This document shows, in pieces, positions 41,687-43,857 of a stretch of DNA of 43,857 nucleotides (position 1 is its first letter; each line of letters begins with the position of its first letter). Location of the stretch: assembly GCA_903832025.1 (NCBI GenBank), contig CAIKZY010000053.1, positions 1 to 43,857 of the forward strand, written 5' to 3'. Source of the stretch: an uncultured Actinomycetes bacterium. Lineage in GTDB: Bacteria > Actinomycetota > Actinomycetes > S36-B12. The position numbers were made by a program, and so were the translations under genes. Below the pieces are notes generated by a model. That model saw nothing but the letters and a program-made list of their open reading frames with translations. It was not told the origin of the DNA and searched no databases.

Positions 41687-42969
41687 CGCGATGCACGCTG
41701 ATCACTCGATGCTTGCTGATGAGTCGATGCATGCCGATAAACAGCACCATCGGTGACCACAGTGCCGCCATCGCGACTGACAGTGCCATCGGCATCGCGG
41801 TGACCGAGCCACCCGCCGAGTCGATCCAGGGCCTGCTGCAGCACCTGATCCTTCTTGCAAAAGGCCCAGCGAACGTGATGCACGCCGGCCCCGTCGGTGT
41901 CGTAGAACACCTGGTGCGGGATGGCCGCCACACCGGCGACCATGGGCAAGTCCCAGCAGAACTGCACGCCGTCGTGGAATCCCAACGGTGCGATGTCGGT
42001 GGTCAGGTAATACGTCCCTTGTGATGGCAGCACGGTCAAGCCCAACTCGCTCAGTCCGGCAGCCAGCAGATCGCGCTTGGCCTGCAGGCTCAGCCGCAAC
42101 TGTGTGAAGTAGGAGTCGGGAAGTCGAAGCCCGCGCGCGAAGGCGTACTGGAATGGGCCGCCGGAGACATACGACAGATGCTGGCGCACCACGCGCACCG
42201 CGGCGATCAGGTCCGCAGGCCCGCTGGCCCAGCCCACTTTCCAGCCGGTGAATGAGAACGACTTGCCGCCCGAACCAACGGTGATGGTGCGATCGAACAT
42301 CCCGGGAAGAGTGGAAATGGGAATGTGCGGGTGTCCGTCGAACCACAGATGCTCATACGCCTCATCGGCGATGACCACCAGGTCATGTTCGATGGCGATG
42401 TCAGCGATGCGCTGCAGTTCTGGACCCGTGAACACCGTGCCGGTGGGATTGTGCGGTGAGTTGATGAGCAGCACCTTCGTGCGTGCGCTCATGACCTGCT
42501 GCAACCGGTCCAGGTCCGGTCGCAGGTCTGCCGTCATCGGGACCGAGACGCGTCGTGCGCGCGCCAGGGATATGCCGGCTCCGTAGATGTCAAACCACGG
42601 CTCGAACAGCACGACTTCGTCATCGGGCTCCAGCAGGGCCAGCAGCGCCGAGGCCAGGGCCTCGGATGCACCGGTGGTGACCACGACATCGGTGTCGGGA
42701 TCCAACGTCAGGTCGTAGAACCGCAGTTGATGCTCGACAATGGCCAGCCGTAAGTCCGGCAACCCGTGCGCCGGCGGGTATTGATTGCCCAGACCGTCGG
42801 TGATGGCCTGCCGCGCAATGTCCTTCAGCTCATCAGGTCCGTCGGTGTCGGGAAATCCCTGACCGAGATTGATCGCCTGATACGTCGCGGCGCGCGCGGA
42901 CATCGCGCCGAAGATCGTCGTGGCGTGATCACTCATTCGGGCAACCAGCGGGGGTGTCCGTCGTGTCAT
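41683..42969 (-). CDS. Class I aminotransferase, DapC-like (N-succinyldiaminopimelate or related)
   Basis: A 428-residue fold-type I PLP enzyme. NLGQGFPD (34-41), INSPHNPTGTVF (169-180) and the lysine motif GSGGKSFSFTGWKVGW with Lys236 are those of the DapC / kynurenine- and methionine-aminotransferase group; overall wording is close to mycobacterial DapC (Rv0858c, about 397 residues). It probably makes or uses N-succinyl-diaminopimelate, or transaminates methionine or kynurenine; the context gives no clue. The last 35 or so residues (Asp/Gly/Thr/Ser/His-rich) extend beyond the family end. ATG 42969 is a good start for the family. DUF4031 overlaps its stop. Confidence 0.88.
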   Translation of the reverse strand: MTRRTPPLVARMSDHATTIFGAMSARAATYQAINLGQGFPDTDGPDELKDIARQAITDGLGNQYPPAHGLPDLRLAIVEHQLRFYDLTLDPDTDVVVTTGASEALASALLALLEPDDEVVLFEPWFDIYGAGISLARARRVSVPMTADLRPDLDRLQQVMSARTKVLLINSPHNPTGTVFTGPELQRIADIAIEHDLVVIADEAYEHLWFDGHPHIPISTLPGMFDRTITVGSGGKSFSFTGWKVGWASGPADLIAAVRVVRQHLSYVSGGPFQYAFARGLRLPDSYFTQLRLSLQAKRDLLAAGLSELGLTVLPSQGTYYLTTDIAPLGFHDGVQFCWDLPMVAGVAAIPHQVFYDTDGAGVHHVRWAFCKKDQVLQQALDRLGGWLGHRDADGTVSRDGGTVVTDGAVYRHASTHQQASSDQRASR

Positions 42970-43050
42970 GAGTGCACGCTAGCAACCGCGATCGGCAGGT
43001 GCCGGTGTTCTCCTGCCCCGATCATGACCGTGGATATGGCAGCAGAGTGG

Positions 43051-43857
43051 CTAACCGCGAGCGGTCACTGCGACCGGATCGGAGCTGTCTGCTCCGAGAT
43101 GATCGCGAACTTGATGAACGCAGGAATAGCTGCCGGCCGGCAGGTGGGCGAAGATCGCGACTCGGTCGCGTACCGCGGTCCGCCGTGATGAGCCACCGGT
43201 CAATGGCGTGCAGGCAATTGAGTTCACCAACAGGTGGGCTCCGGCCGTGCGGGTCTTGGCAACGACGAAGCCGGTGATGCCGCTGGGCTGCGCCTGCACT
43301 TTTACGATCGCGCCGGCAGCCGGACCGTGCTTGGGAGTGATCGTCAGCGCGGCCGAAACCGGCGAGTTGCCTCCGCCGGCCGATGCCACTGCGGCAACGG
43401 CGTATGCAGTGCCGTTGGTCAGCCCGGTGATGTTGCAAAACGGTGGAAGTCCGTCGTCACGGGTGATGGCACTGCAGGTTGCCTGCGCACCGGTCGTGGG
43501 ATCAGTTGCGGTCGCCTGGTACTGCAGCGGCTGTGCGCTGCCGGCCGGTGGCCCGAAGATGACATGTGCACCCGATGGCCGAGCGAAGGCGACCATGCCC
43601 GGACCGGCCACTGGTGCGATGCCGGTCGTTGCGATGTCGACGGTCTTCAGGAAGTCGGCCATGGCGGCCACGCGGGTGTAGACCCCGGGAAACGTGCCGG
43701 CACATGACTGGCCCCAGCTGACGATGCCGGCAAGGCGCTCGGCGCCGGCGACGTTGGCGATCAGTGGTCCGCCGGAATCTCCTGAGCACGTGTCGACGGT
43801 CTGCCGGTCAGCATTGACCCCGTCGGCACACAGCATCGTTGCGGGGTCGGCGTCGGC
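43051..43857 (-). CDS. Secreted trypsin-like serine protease, C-terminal part, cut by the window edge
   Basis: The frame is open to the last base of the window, so this is the C-terminal part (about 268 residues) of an S1-family protease. CSGDSGGPLIAN holds the catalytic serine, and the preceding MLCADG and following GIVSWGQSCAGTFPGVYTRVA are the trypsin signatures; His and Asp of the triad lie outside the window. From about 75 residues after the serine a fibronectin-type-III-like domain follows (ITGLTNGTAYAVAAVASAGG), then a further region with two cysteines. Internal ATG 43836 is not the true start. Exported bacterial trypsins with extra domains act on extracellular proteins. Confidence 0.88.
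   Translation of the reverse strand, partial: ADADPATMLCADGVNADRQTVDTCSGDSGGPLIANVAGAERLAGIVSWGQSCAGTFPGVYTRVAAMADFLKTVDIATTGIAPVAGPGMVAFARPSGAHVIFGPPAGSAQPLQYQATATDPTTGAQATCSAITRDDGLPPFCNITGLTNGTAYAVAAVASAGGGNSPVSAALTITPKHGPAAGAIVKVQAQPSGITGFVVAKTRTAGAHLLVNSIACTPLTGGSSRRTAVRDRVAIFAHLPAGSYSCVHQVRDHLGADSSDPVAVTARG

Overview
The window looks like chromosomal DNA of an actinobacterium (Actinomycetota). It is GC-rich, uses many GTG starts, and carries a DinB/maleylpyruvate-isomerase-type (mycothiol-family) enzyme, a FadE5-type acyl-CoA dehydrogenase, a CopD-CtaG fusion, an HspR-controlled chaperone operon, and the three steps that make decaprenylphosphoryl-arabinose (UbiA-type DPPR synthase, DprE1, DprE2). 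Those three steps plus a Wzm/Wzt exporter suggest an arabinan-containing wall as in Mycobacteriales and relatives. The species cannot be named from the sequence. I saw no insertion sequence, phage, CRISPR array or plasmid function.

Layout. 0.2-9.4 kb: metabolic and secreted proteins (serine hydrolase, class III aminotransferase, secreted clan-A glycosidase, small secreted protein, MDMPI-family enzyme, nitrilase-family amidase, L,D-transpeptidase-like protein, CopD-CtaG). 9.5-11.3 kb: fadE5-like gene behind a clear palindromic operator. 11.4-15.1 kb: small membrane protein, then ubiA-dprE1-dprE2. 15.1-16.4 kb: possible gene remnant and an orphan secreted protein. 16.6-18.3 kb: cytochrome P450 and limonene-epoxide-hydrolase-like gene joined by a GTGA overlap. 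18.5-27.6 kb: envelope glycan block (Wzm, Wzt, AT3-SGNH acyltransferase, sulfatase, GT2/CDP-glycerol glycerophosphotransferase fusion, sulfotransferase). 27.6-30.2 kb: orphan HicA-like protein, membrane-anchored tyrosinase, TolB-like lipoprotein. 30.3-34.4 kb: tRNA-Gly(CCC), DUF2237, dcd, secreted protein, large membrane Fe-S oxidoreductase. 34.7-41.3 kb: dnaK-grpE-dnaJ-hspR-clpB in one direction. 41.4-43.9 kb: DUF4031 and DapC-like aminotransferase (GTGA overlap), then the C-terminal part of a trypsin-like protease cut by the window edge.

How it fits together. UbiA, DprE1 and DprE2 would make the lipid-linked arabinose donor. Wzm/Wzt would move a lipid-linked glycan across the membrane. The acyltransferase, sulfotransferase, sulfatase and polymerase could build or edit acylated, sulfated or polyol-phosphate decorations; this is inference from family membership and proximity. 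The 371-bp gap between the Fe-S oxidoreductase and dnaK is the richest regulatory stretch: a 12-bp palindrome, a perfect CRP-type site, a SigH/SigR-like promoter and a degenerate HspR (HAIR) site. From memory, the order dcd, Fe-S oxidoreductase, dnaK-grpE-dnaJ-hspR, clpB matches the relative order of Rv0321, Rv0338c, Rv0350-Rv0353 and Rv0384c in Mycobacterium tuberculosis, but much more compactly.

No clearly new defence or mobile system was found. The best leads are a DprE1 with alanine at the benzothiazinone-target cysteine position, the compact envelope block, the P450-epoxide hydrolase pair, and three strong unassigned operators.
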